Of a stretch of DNA of 64,000 nucleotides, positions 18,687 through 26,641 are shown piece after piece. Under the pieces are notes generated by a model that was not told the DNA's origin, searched no databases, and saw nothing but the letters and a program-made list of their open reading frames with translations. Origin of the DNA: Oligoflexia bacterium (GTDB taxonomy: Bacteria > Bdellovibrionota > UBA1018 > CAIPTA01); contig JAMLID010000012.1 in the NCBI GenBank assembly GCA_023954355.1, positions 19,089-83,088 of the forward strand, written 5' to 3'. Made by a program: the position numbers and the translations under genes. Each line of letters starts with the position of its first letter. Positions within the stretch are counted from its first letter, which is position 1.

Positions 18687-19613
18687 CTAATTCACTGGAG
18701 GAGAAATTACCGTACTTGAATCTGGGCTGATCGCAATCGGAGCTGGATCACTATGGCTTGAATCCGCTGGTGAAATTACAGATGGTGTATTTGAACTAGG
18801 AAGCATGCTCATATCATCTGCAGAGCCCCCCACTGAAGCACTCGATCGCTCTCTTCTACGTGCTTCAGCCTCAGCAATTTCTTGCGGTGTTATGTCGTAA
18901 TAAATAGTAAATCCCGCAAAAATGCGATTTGCATTTTTAATCAACTTACGATTGTAGCCTTGTAGCTTCCTATACTTACTCTTACGACCATAAACCTCAT
19001 CAGCGATTCCGGCCAAGGTATCTCCCTGCTTAATCAAATAAGAATTAGAAAGAGAATTTGGATAAAATGCCTCTAATGGTGCTTCATAACTTAAAGCCAT
19101 TCCAACACGTAGCTTTGCAGCACTAGAGAGCTTTCCTCTATTTAACTCTAAAAGATCTCTCCAACGATCGATATCTCCGTAAATAGAAAATGCAATCTTC
19201 ATTAAAGTGTCACCCCTGCGAACTGTATAGGTAGCCATTTCTCCACTGCCACTGCTATAAGAGCTTTCGCTTTCTGACTCTTTTAAATCTGCAAATGGAT
19301 CTGCCACATCAGATGCTTCAGCAGATGAACCAGAGTCAGCCACTAATGGCGCAGGCTCTGTAGTCTCATTGCTTGCAGTTTCACTAGCAGCGTCTTCCAA
19401 TCCCATTGGCAATACTTCATTTAAATCTGAAGTATCTTCTGCTTCTACAGAATCCAACATATCTTCGGGAATACTACCCACAGCATCCGCAGATGATTCT
19501 GACATGCCTCCATCCATTCCCCCATCACCAGAAGTAGGAGACGACGAGCACGCAACCAAATAACTAAATAAAATCGCCGACAATAAGCACGGCAAATAAC
19601 GAAAAAAATTCAT
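18687..19613 (-). CDS. LysM-domain lipoprotein
   Basis: The 308-residue protein has a lipoprotein signal peptide with lipobox LVAC (Cys22). A long Ser/Asp/Glu/Ala-rich linker follows, then two LysM peptidoglycan-binding repeats at about residues 129-177 (YTVRRGDTLMKIA) and 192-241 (YLIKQGDTLAGIA). The tail is rich in Ser and Pro. It is therefore an outer-membrane lipoprotein likely to hold on to the cell wall. No enzymatic domain is visible. Confidence 0.88.
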   Translation of the reverse strand: MNFFRYLPCLLSAILFSYLVACSSSPTSGDGGMDGGMSESSADAVGSIPEDMLDSVEAEDTSDLNEVLPMGLEDAASETASNETTEPAPLVADSGSSAEASDVADPFADLKESESESSYSSGSGEMATYTVRRGDTLMKIAFSIYGDIDRWRDLLELNRGKLSSAAKLRVGMALSYEAPLEAFYPNSLSNSYLIKQGDTLAGIADEVYGRKSKYRKLQGYNRKLIKNANRIFAGFTIYYDITPQEIAEAEARRRERSSASVGGSADDMSMLPSSNTPSVISPADSSHSDPAPIAISPDSSTVISPPVN

Positions 19614-19718
19614 GAGGCTTCTCCTCCGTGAGAGCGCAAATCAATTACCATCTAAGTATTTATTTTTTCACGAACTTCTTAAAAGATGTAGGAATTTCCT
19701 AACCTGTTTCCGCCTTGA

Positions 19719-20366
19719 TTACCTGTTAAGAGGAAGAAAAAGCTCTTTCTGGTCGATTTTCTCTAAAATTCTCTGCGCAATTGAGTCAAAGTCTTCTGTT
19801 CTAGAAACAAAATCTAAGTGATCAGAGTCGATGATTAGTAATTTACCTGTATTATATGAGCCAATCCAATCATCATAATATTGATTCAAACAAGTTAGAT
19901 ATTCTTTTGGAATATCCTTTTCAAAATCTCTAGCTCTTTTGTTTATTTGCTCAACTAATTTAGGCACAGACTTTCTTAGATAAATCATCAAATCTGGTGC
20001 TTCTAAGTGCTTCACCATTTCAGAGTAGAGATCAATATAGTTTTTATAATCTCGCTCTTCCATTTTTCCGCTCTCATATAAATTTCGCGCAAATATATGA
20101 CAGTCTTCATATATGGATCTATCCTGAATAGAACTCGCATGCAAACGACCAACTTCTCTATGTACTTTATAGCGATGATTCAAAAAATAGATCTGTAAAG
20201 GAAAACTCCAGCGAGCCATATCTTTATAAAAATCTGTCAAATATGGGTTATCTGAAACAGATTCAAAATGAGGCTTCCAGCCATAATGCTCAGCTAGCAT
20301 TTTCGTTAGTGTTGTTTTACCAGTGCCAATATTGCCTGCGACAGTAATAAAAAGCCGGTTCGACAT
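19719..20366 (-). CDS. Deoxynucleoside kinase (dAK/dGK family)
   Basis: The 215-residue protein belongs to the dNK family that phosphorylates deoxynucleosides for salvage. The P-loop GNIGTGKTT covers residues 11-19, FESVSDNPYL is the family's substrate-site segment, and QDRSIYEDCHIF contains the conserved DRS motif. A lid-like stretch NKRARDFEKDIP follows. The specific nucleoside cannot be told from sequence. Salvage of deoxynucleosides would suit an organism living on other cells' DNA, which is an inference. Confidence 0.88.
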   Translation of the reverse strand: MSNRLFITVAGNIGTGKTTLTKMLAEHYGWKPHFESVSDNPYLTDFYKDMARWSFPLQIYFLNHRYKVHREVGRLHASSIQDRSIYEDCHIFARNLYESGKMEERDYKNYIDLYSEMVKHLEAPDLMIYLRKSVPKLVEQINKRARDFEKDIPKEYLTCLNQYYDDWIGSYNTGKLLIIDSDHLDFVSRTEDFDSIAQRILEKIDQKELFLPLNR

Positions 20367-20474
20367 TCATTCCCCTTTATACATGATTTCTAAACGCAGA
20401 GCGCATAACACTCAAATGATTTTAGAAAATTGAGTGCAACAAAAACTAATGAAGTAGCGCCTCGGGGTCAAGAT

Positions 20475-21452
20475 TTATTCTAATAAGTCATTGACGCGAT
20501 TCAGTATTATTGCCGCCTCATCCATAGAAGTTTTATAAATAGCCTTTTCTTCTTCTGATAATTTATTGCTATTCAACTCAGATTCGGCCCTTTTTTGAAA
20601 TGTCATCAAGTACTTGCGCGCACTCCAACTATCATCAGCCTCTAGAGAATAAAACTTACCCAGCCAGAGTTGAGAAAATACCCAACTTGAATGTTCATCA
20701 ACTAATGGCTTCAAAAAATCTATCGCCTCTTTATTGCGCTTAGATGCCGATAAGGCTCTTGCATTTAAAATAGCTGTTTTCTCTTCGGTCATTCCTAGGC
20801 TCACCATTGGCCTAAGCAATTGGATTGTGCGCTCAGGACTCATCTCTAAGCTTCCTTCTGCAAGCATGAAGCGAACATCCTTATTATTATTATTAAGAAA
20901 AAATGCTCTCTCTAGAATCACCATAGAGTCTTTGTATCTTTGTTCTTTTACCAAGACCCTCGCATAGGCAATTAAAATTAATAAATTATCTGGTTCTGTT
21001 TTTAACGCAGACTCTAGAGCTTCAATCGCAGCCACATTTCTATCTAGTTTGAAATAATTTAGACCTGATTGAAATTTTTGAAACGTATCATTCGTATAAA
21101 AAACCTCAGAAAGATTGTCTCTTTCTTTTAGCAAGCTATCGCGACCCTCTTTAGACTTCACTTGCTCTAATCCCTCTACAATTTTTTCTAATCCTAATGT
21201 TCTTTTACCACTAAGAACCGCAGTTCTTGCAAACTCTATATAAGAAGCAACGTAGGTTGGATTTAATTCTATGGATTTTTCAAACAGATCAAGTGCCTCT
21301 TGCCATTTTTTCTTTTCGGTCAACTCTACGCCTTTTGTGTACGACTGAATGGCGAGGGCGAGTTTTCCTTTTGTTGCTGCTTCAGATTTAGAACAAATAA
21401 AAAACAATAAACAAAAAACACCTATAAGTTTTATGCTAAATGATTTGCCCAC
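20475..21452 (-). CDS. Exported TPR-repeat protein
   Basis: A signal peptide (GVFCLLFFICSKSEA) precedes a solenoid of tetratricopeptide repeats. The clearest are the segment starting ALDLFEKSIELNPTYVASYI and the one ending AALKTEPDNLLILIAYARVL, the latter written here from memory of its spacing rather than exact. The 325-residue protein has no other domain and probably serves as a periplasmic scaffold. Its start overlaps the end of the upstream PLP enzyme gene by 22 bp, so the two are coupled. The partner proteins are unknown. Confidence 0.78.
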   Translation of the reverse strand: MGKSFSIKLIGVFCLLFFICSKSEAATKGKLALAIQSYTKGVELTEKKKWQEALDLFEKSIELNPTYVASYIEFARTAVLSGKRTLGLEKIVEGLEQVKSKEGRDSLLKERDNLSEVFYTNDTFQKFQSGLNYFKLDRNVAAIEALESALKTEPDNLLILIAYARVLVKEQRYKDSMVILERAFFLNNNNKDVRFMLAEGSLEMSPERTIQLLRPMVSLGMTEEKTAILNARALSASKRNKEAIDFLKPLVDEHSSWVFSQLWLGKFYSLEADDSWSARKYLMTFQKRAESELNSNKLSEEEKAIYKTSMDEAAIILNRVNDLLE

Positions 21453-22435
21453 TCTTGTTTCTCCGTAAAATTACCAAAACAACCACCTGTATGAACGAAT
21501 ACAATAGAACTACCAAATCTTTCTTTGTTTTTCTTGATTTCTGATAACATTCCACGAAAGGCTTTTCCTGTATAAACTGGATCAAGTATTATTCCTTCGC
21601 TTCTGGCTATTTTTTTTATGATTTCAAAATCATCTTCACTTGCAATCCCGTAGCCTTTGCCTAAATAACCATCTATGATCACTAAATCTTCTGCCATGAA
21701 CGACAGTCCTAGTTTTTTTTGCTGAATAAAGTCCCAGATCACTTTTTTAACTCGGCGGAAACTTTCTGACTTATCATAACAAACATTAATACCCGCGATA
21801 TTAGTCTCTGAATTTGAAAGTAGCTTTCCTAATACTAGACCAGCTTGCGTACCACCACTTCCATTTGCCACAAAAATCGTGTCCAGTGGCTTATTTGGAT
21901 TCATCTCTTCCCATGCCTTTTCTATCTCTTGAAATGTGTCTATATAACCAAAACAACCCTGAACACAGGTAGCCCCTTCTGGGATGAACAGTGTTTTTCC
22001 TCCTTGGCTACGAATTTGACCATCAATCAAGCGAATATATTCACTCATATCTTCATAGTACTGCTCATGATTTAAGAAAAAAGTTTCAGCTCCTAGAACC
22101 TTCATTAATAAAAAATTCGACTCTACTTTTTTAGGCTCGTCACCACGAAGAAAAAGCACAGCTCGCAACCCTAGCTTTGCTGCTAAAGCCGCAGTGGCTC
22201 GGCAGTGATTTGACTGAATTCCTCCACATGTAATTAAACAAGTAACTCCATTGTCAATCGCTTCTGGAACAATATACTCTAGCTTGCGAATTTTATTTCC
22301 GCTCCACTCTAAGCCTGTTTGATCGTCTCGTTTAATCCAAAGGTCTATACCTAGCTCTTCTGACAATTTATGCATTTTTTCTAAAGGGGTGTTTTTTTTT
22401 GCCCACTCCTTGCTTTTGGGAAAATCGATTTTCAA
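21431..22435 (-). CDS. D-cysteine desulfhydrase / ACC deaminase-family PLP enzyme
   Basis: This 334-residue fold-type II PLP enzyme has SGNKIRKLEY with the Schiff-base Lys48, and GGIQSNHCRATAALAA, the substrate-binding loop of the DcyD/ACC deaminase group. It also has the phosphate-binding NGSGGTQAGL and a C-terminal LDPVYTGKA. D-cysteine desulfhydrase (D-Cys to pyruvate, sulfide and ammonia) is the most likely activity, but ACC deaminase or another D-amino-acid lyase is possible. It is upstream of and coupled to the TPR gene. Confidence 0.85.
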   Translation of the reverse strand: MKIDFPKSKEWAKKNTPLEKMHKLSEELGIDLWIKRDDQTGLEWSGNKIRKLEYIVPEAIDNGVTCLITCGGIQSNHCRATAALAAKLGLRAVLFLRGDEPKKVESNFLLMKVLGAETFFLNHEQYYEDMSEYIRLIDGQIRSQGGKTLFIPEGATCVQGCFGYIDTFQEIEKAWEEMNPNKPLDTIFVANGSGGTQAGLVLGKLLSNSETNIAGINVCYDKSESFRRVKKVIWDFIQQKKLGLSFMAEDLVIIDGYLGKGYGIASEDDFEIIKKIARSEGIILDPVYTGKAFRGMLSEIKKNKERFGSSIVFVHTGGCFGNFTEKQEWANHLA

Positions 22436-22564
22436 TCAAGACTCCAATCTAAATTCTATAATAAATAAGCTAGGTTTTAACTATTCAAACTAGTTTATCT
22501 ACCCAATATATAAAGTACAGCTGTGCGTATAGTAAAACTTAAAAGAAAATTCAGATAGGCACAT

Positions 22565-22593
22565 TTGACATCAATTTCTGTCCACTCTATCTT
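22565..22593 (+). promoter_or_regulatory. Sigma-70-type promoter of the outer-membrane-type protein gene
   Basis: A perfect TTGACA (22565-22570) is followed by exactly 17 nt and TATCTT (22588-22593). The predicted transcript starts at about 22600, three bases before the ATG at 22603, so the message would be leaderless or nearly so. Confidence 0.65.
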
Positions 22594-22602
22594 GTTAGAT
22601 AG

Positions 22603-23598
22603 ATGCAACTCAAACAGACTTCACTTCTAGTTTTTATTTTTCTATCACTAGTTTTCATCCCCGAGCTAGTTTTTGCAGAAAGACGAGCTGTCGTAGTTAC
22701 TGACTCTAGTAGTTCAGGAAAATTAGTTCGTGTTTCTATAGGTGAAGATTCTGGGCTAAGCTACGGTGATCCCGTTTTATTATCAGAATCTGATGTAAAG
22801 GTTGCTAGTGGTCGAGTGGTACAAGTCTCTAGAAATAGTGCAGTGATTGCCGTTTTAGAGCAATACACAAATGCTCCGCCATCTACAGATGCTAATTACG
22901 ATCTCCTATTTGGTGAACCCTTTGATGAAGCTGATTATTTACCAAATTATGTTGTTGATCGAGATGAAGAGACCCCCAACCCCTCCAATGAACGTTTTTT
23001 TACTGCTGAAGGCGAAGAGCTAAATCCTGAACTAGATGATGACTCTTACACTCCTGAAGTTACACTTAGACCAAGATTTCCAGACCCTAGAACCTATAAT
23101 ACCCATAACATTACTATTGGTGCGGCACTCTTTCGTAACCGTGCTTTACAGGGAATTAATGACACCTCTTTGACGAGTGATTTGAATCGATACACAACCT
23201 ACCAAGGCTGGGCATTTCGCTATGCATATACCTTTAGAACACATTATTGGTTTCGATCAAAGTCTCCTGCTTTGATTAGTATCGAAGCAATGGTTGGGAT
23301 TTATAATTTTGATCACACATTTCCTGGAAATCGCACTGCTCAAGTACGTGTAACTCCCGTAGGGTTCAACGCACGCTACTTAATTGAAGTCAGTAAATTA
23401 TTTAGAATTTACCCCTACATCGGATATTTAAATAATCTTGTAGGAGCAGTAAACGGTAATAGACTGGGCTTGGAACCTATTACCGGCGGTAGGCTACTCG
23501 GCGGAGGAGGAGCCCAGCTAGTGATGAGCGATACGATTGATTCACGCCTAGAAGCCGGAACAGATGGAGTTCTCCTAGGCCTAGTAGTGAAATTTTAA
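22603..23598 (+). CDS. Outer-membrane-type exported protein, unknown function
   Basis: The 331-residue product starts with a signal peptide (cleavage probably after ELVFA). It is followed by a small beta-rich region (RRAVVVTDSSSSGKLVRVSI), an acidic linker, and a C-terminal half of alternating hydrophobic strands. It ends in LLGLVVKF, with a terminal Phe typical of BAM-assembled beta-barrels. I do not recognise a named family. A lipoprotein gene starts directly after its stop codon. The initiating ATG is the only one that gives an intact signal peptide. Confidence 0.7.
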   Translation: MQLKQTSLLVFIFLSLVFIPELVFAERRAVVVTDSSSSGKLVRVSIGEDSGLSYGDPVLLSESDVKVASGRVVQVSRNSAVIAVLEQYTNAPPSTDANYDLLFGEPFDEADYLPNYVVDRDEETPNPSNERFFTAEGEELNPELDDDSYTPEVTLRPRFPDPRTYNTHNITIGAALFRNRALQGINDTSLTSDLNRYTTYQGWAFRYAYTFRTHYWFRSKSPALISIEAMVGIYNFDHTFPGNRTAQVRVTPVGFNARYLIEVSKLFRIYPYIGYLNNLVGAVNGNRLGLEPITGGRLLGGGGAQLVMSDTIDSRLEAGTDGVLLGLVVKF

Positions 23599-23787
23599 AT
23601 GAAGTCATTTCTTTTTCTTATTTTAACCTGCAAATTTCTTTTTTTATTCTCTAGTTGTGGCGTAAAAACCAATGTAATTGCACCAAAAGAAACACACGAA
23701 AATATAGAATTGAATTTAGATTGCTCACCAAAAGATCCGAATTGTGACGCGATAGACCCTAATTACGTCCCGAGTCAATCTAACTAA
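23599..23787 (+). CDS. Small lipoprotein
   Basis: A 62-residue product begins immediately after the preceding stop codon. It has a hydrophobic signal with lipobox FSSC (Cys20) and a mature part of about 42 residues containing two further cysteines in an NLDCSPKDPNCDAIDPNY segment. The pairing with the upstream beta-barrel-like protein suggests a shared outer-membrane role. No family is recognised. Confidence 0.65.
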   Translation: MKSFLFLILTCKFLFLFSSCGVKTNVIAPKETHENIELNLDCSPKDPNCDAIDPNYVPSQSN

Positions 23788-23838
23788 GCTCTATTCTCAA
23801 ATTTCTAGAAAAAATACGGGGATTATTTCAGCATTCTT

Positions 23839-24002
23839 CTAGGGTGTACTTTCCATTTAGAATCGTCGCGAGAAGCCCTTAAAAAACAGCTGACAAGGCG
23901 CGAAGAGAAGGAATAGTGAACTCTATTCCAACGATGAGCAACACAGCTCAGGTGTTTTTTAAAAGTTTCGCAGTAGTTTATAACTTTGAAAACACGCCCT
24001 AG
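23839..24002. repeat. Inverted-repeat element, copy B (longest)
   Basis: The element runs from CTAGGGTG (23839) to CGCCCTAG (24002). Its two arms of roughly 65 nt are imperfect inverted repeats, sharing for example TTAAAAAACA-type segments. A perfect 7-bp hairpin, GGAATAG (23910-23916), a six-base loop and CTATTCC (23923-23929), sits exactly at the centre. The right arm includes TTGAAA 17 nt upstream of a TTAAGA, so it may also serve as the etfB promoter. Confidence 0.8.
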
Positions 24003-24041
24003 CCTGTGTTAAGAATCCAGGGTTAATTATTAGGAGAACAT

Positions 24042-24815
24042 ATGAAAATATTTGTATGCGTCAAACAAGTACCAGACACAGAAACTAAGATCAAAATAGC
24101 CTCTGACGGAAAATCTATAGATACTTCTGGCGTGAAGTGGATTTTATGTCCATATGACGAGTTCGCTGTTGAAGAAGCAATCCGTTTTAAAGAAAAAAAT
24201 TCTTCAGCAACAATAACAGTTCTTAGCGCGGGCCCAGATCGAGTTGTCGACTCTCTAAGAACAGCTCTTGCCATGGGATGCGACGATGCCATCCATATTC
24301 AAAGCACAGAAAATGCTGACTCTTTTATAACAGCCCGTGCGCTGGCAAAGGCTATAGAAAAAGAAGGTCCTGCGTACCTTGTTTTTACAGGAAAACAAGC
24401 AATTGACGATGATGCAGCTCAAGTGCACCAGGCCTTAGCAGAAAGTCTTGATCTTGCTGCAGCTACCGTGGTTTTAAATGCAGAATACGGCGATGGTGTT
24501 GTTCGTTTAAGCCGAGAAATCGAAGGTGGCGCTTTAGAAAAATATGAACTTAAAACCCCTTGCGTGATTGCCGCTCAAAAGGGAATGAACGAGCCTCGTT
24601 ACGCTTCTCTACCAAATATTATGAAAGCCAAGAAAAAAGAGGTGAAAAAAATGAACCTCTCTGATCTTGGAATCCAAGAAACCGATCAAAAAATTTCTTA
24701 TAGCAAAATGACTCTCCCTCCTGAGCGCGGTGAGTGCAAAATGATATCAGGAGATGTCACAACAGCTGCCACTGAATTAGTTAGAATTTTAAAAGACGAA
24801 GCAAAAGTCATTTAA
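24042..24815 (+). CDS. etfB: Electron transfer flavoprotein, beta subunit
   Basis: EtfB binds AMP and, with EtfA, carries electrons from acyl-CoA dehydrogenases to a membrane acceptor. The 257-residue protein opens with the family N-terminus MKIFVCVKQVPDTETKIKI. It contains MGCDDAIHI, FTGKQAIDDDAAQV and LSREIEGGALEKYELKTPCV, typical of group I Etfs. A GGAG ribosome site precedes ATG 24042, and etfA follows after 13 bp. Confidence 0.96.
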   Translation: MKIFVCVKQVPDTETKIKIASDGKSIDTSGVKWILCPYDEFAVEEAIRFKEKNSSATITVLSAGPDRVVDSLRTALAMGCDDAIHIQSTENADSFITARALAKAIEKEGPAYLVFTGKQAIDDDAAQVHQALAESLDLAAATVVLNAEYGDGVVRLSREIEGGALEKYELKTPCVIAAQKGMNEPRYASLPNIMKAKKKEVKKMNLSDLGIQETDQKISYSKMTLPPERGECKMISGDVTTAATELVRILKDEAKVI

Positions 24816-24828
24816 GAAAGAGAGATTT

Positions 24829-25806
24829 ATGAAAAAAGTTTTAGTATTTTGTGAATACACAGCGGATAAAATTAAAAAAGGCTCATTAGAAGTCTTATCT
24901 AATGCCCTACACTGGGATGGCGCAGAAGTATCGGTAGCTATTCTTGGAGCACCAGGAAAATTAGCCTCTTTAACTAATGAGATAAAAAACACCTCAGCAA
25001 AAAATATATTCTTGGTGTCTGATGAGAGCCTAAGCACTTATAGTCCTGATGGCTACGCTAAAGCAATCGCGAACTTAGTGAAAGAGAATGGTTTTCAAAG
25101 CATTTTAGGAACCGTATCTTCTCAATCGAAAGATTTTTTTCCAAGAGTTGCCATCCGCTTAGAATCTGGAATGGCCTCTGACTGTACCGAGTTTTCTGTA
25201 TCTGGCGATACCATTAAGGCTACGCGGCCTATGTATGCAGGTAAGTGTTATGCAGAAATTGATTTTTCAAAATCACCTGTAGCGATCGCCACAATCAGAC
25301 CCAATGCTTTGGGTAATAAAGAGCTAAAATCTGGCTCTGCTGAAGTAAAAGAAGTTTCAGCAAACCTCGGTGGAGTTAAAGCAAAAGTTCTTGAGCTAGT
25401 AGCAAAATCTGGTGGTGCTGACAAAGTAGACCTCACAGAAGCAGATAAAATTGTTTCTGGTGGTCGATCACTAAAAAATAGCGAGAACTTTAAAATTTTA
25501 GAAGACCTTGCTTCGGTTATCGGAGCCACCGTAGGTGCAAGTCGTGCTGCTGTAGACGCTGGATATCGACCCCATACTGACCAAGTAGGCCAAACTGGAA
25601 AAACCGTATCTCCTTCGCTCTATATGGCTTTTGGAATTAGTGGCGCTATTCAACATCTAGCAGGAATGAGAACTTCAAAAGTAATCGTTGCTGTAAATAC
25701 GGATGCTGCTGCTCCGATTTTTCAAAAAGCAGACTATGGTGTCGTAGCTGATTTATTTGAAATGGCTCCGGCTTTGACTGAAGCATTTAAAAAAGCGCTA
25801 CATTAA
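24829..25806 (+). CDS. etfA: Electron transfer flavoprotein, alpha subunit
   Basis: EtfA holds the FAD of the heterodimer. The 325-residue protein shows ALGNKELKSGSAEV in the middle and the C-terminal FAD signature around residues 230-295. That signature includes GATVGASRAAVDAGY, the QVGQTGKTVSPSLYMAFGIS region and VNTDAAAPIF. It is cotranscribed with etfB and closed by a strong terminator. The nearby Fe-S oxidoreductase gene likely encodes its quinone-reducing partner. Confidence 0.96.
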   Translation: MKKVLVFCEYTADKIKKGSLEVLSNALHWDGAEVSVAILGAPGKLASLTNEIKNTSAKNIFLVSDESLSTYSPDGYAKAIANLVKENGFQSILGTVSSQSKDFFPRVAIRLESGMASDCTEFSVSGDTIKATRPMYAGKCYAEIDFSKSPVAIATIRPNALGNKELKSGSAEVKEVSANLGGVKAKVLELVAKSGGADKVDLTEADKIVSGGRSLKNSENFKILEDLASVIGATVGASRAAVDAGYRPHTDQVGQTGKTVSPSLYMAFGISGAIQHLAGMRTSKVIVAVNTDAAAPIFQKADYGVVADLFEMAPALTEAFKKALH

Positions 25807-25824
25807 TTACATCTTTAAAGAATT

Positions 25825-25860
25825 AAAAACCTTTATATTTTACGTATAAAGGTTTTTTTA
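25825..25860. terminator. Bidirectional terminator between etfA and the convergent gene
   Basis: A 12-bp perfect stem (AAAACCTTTATA, a short loop, TATAAAGGTTTT) is flanked by A and T runs. It sits 19 bp after etfA and touches the stop codon of the convergent 209-residue gene, so it can end both transcripts. Confidence 0.85.
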
Positions 25861-26487
25861 ATTTAACCCATAATCAGATCGCAATTGCTCAAGCTGCTCT
25901 TGGTACAGTTCTTTATTCTCGCTAGAAATTTTCACTTTCTCTAATAAGCGAACGATCTCTCTTTTTTTACCTACACTAGGATTAAACGTTAAGTAATCTT
26001 CGGCAGCCCTGACTCGTATAAAGGGATTCACACTACTGCTTTTTATTGTCGACCAAGCAAATCCTTCTTTTCTCTGCATAGCCGCCAATGCATCATAGGC
26101 AGGGCTTAATACTTCAGGCCTATCGTTTTTATCGCGAATTTTTTTCTGTAAATATCTTTCTTGTTGTCTGAATTTTCTTTTTGTTAAGCGCTCAATTCTT
26201 CTTCTTAATTGGGTCATTGCTTCTGCACGAATTTCGTAAGCAACAGACTTGCGATCTACCAACCACTTTAATTCTTTAATGGCTAGAGTGGTTGAATATG
26301 CCGCTGATGAACGAACAACTTCTATCCCTTCTTCTATGGAAGACTTCCAATTATCATCTTCACTATTTCGTTCTTTCTCTAAAGAAAATTCTTGTTGTCG
26401 CAAGTTTTTAGGCGGCTCTACAAAGGCATTCGCCTCACCAAGAGCGCTATATAAAAGTATAAAAAAAGAGATAAAAATGATCTTCAT
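25858..26487 (-). CDS. Exported protein with helical repeats, unknown
   Basis: The 209-residue product has a signal peptide (IIFISFFILLYSALGEANA) and a highly charged, helix-rich mature region. NPFIRVRAAEDYLTF resembles one HEAT-type helix pair, as does the segment beginning SVAYEIRAEAMTQLRRRIERL, both with periodic Ala and Arg. I cannot assign a family. It is divergent from the Fe-S oxidoreductase gene. Confidence 0.6.
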   Translation of the reverse strand: MKIIFISFFILLYSALGEANAFVEPPKNLRQQEFSLEKERNSEDDNWKSSIEEGIEVVRSSAAYSTTLAIKELKWLVDRKSVAYEIRAEAMTQLRRRIERLTKRKFRQQERYLQKKIRDKNDRPEVLSPAYDALAAMQRKEGFAWSTIKSSSVNPFIRVRAAEDYLTFNPSVGKKREIVRLLEKVKISSENKELYQEQLEQLRSDYGLN

Positions 26488-26641
26488 TGAGAATGCCTTT
26501 CACTTAAAACGATACTCTAAGGAAAATTTTAAATTTGCGCGTTTAGCCATTGCAAAAAAAAATTTAGAACGCTACTACAGAATAAAGGTGTTTTATCGCC
26601 TGCGCATTAATTTATGGGAAAACATAAAAGGTCTAAATTTC

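Noticed and set aside
18661..18690. Promoter TTGAAA-N-ATTCAC near the LysM gene end
   Set aside because: It would point into the 3' end of a convergent gene and is explained by the solo repeat arm.
20409..20436. CACTCAA ... TTGAGTG palindrome as a terminator of the TPR gene
   Set aside because: The stem is short with a long loop and no T-run on the minus strand; too weak to annotate.
26477..26641. Extended N-terminus of the Fe-S oxidoreductase
   Set aside because: The 55 upstream codons are AT-rich without membrane or family character and partly lie over the start of the divergent gene. ATG 26642 begins right at the membrane domain.
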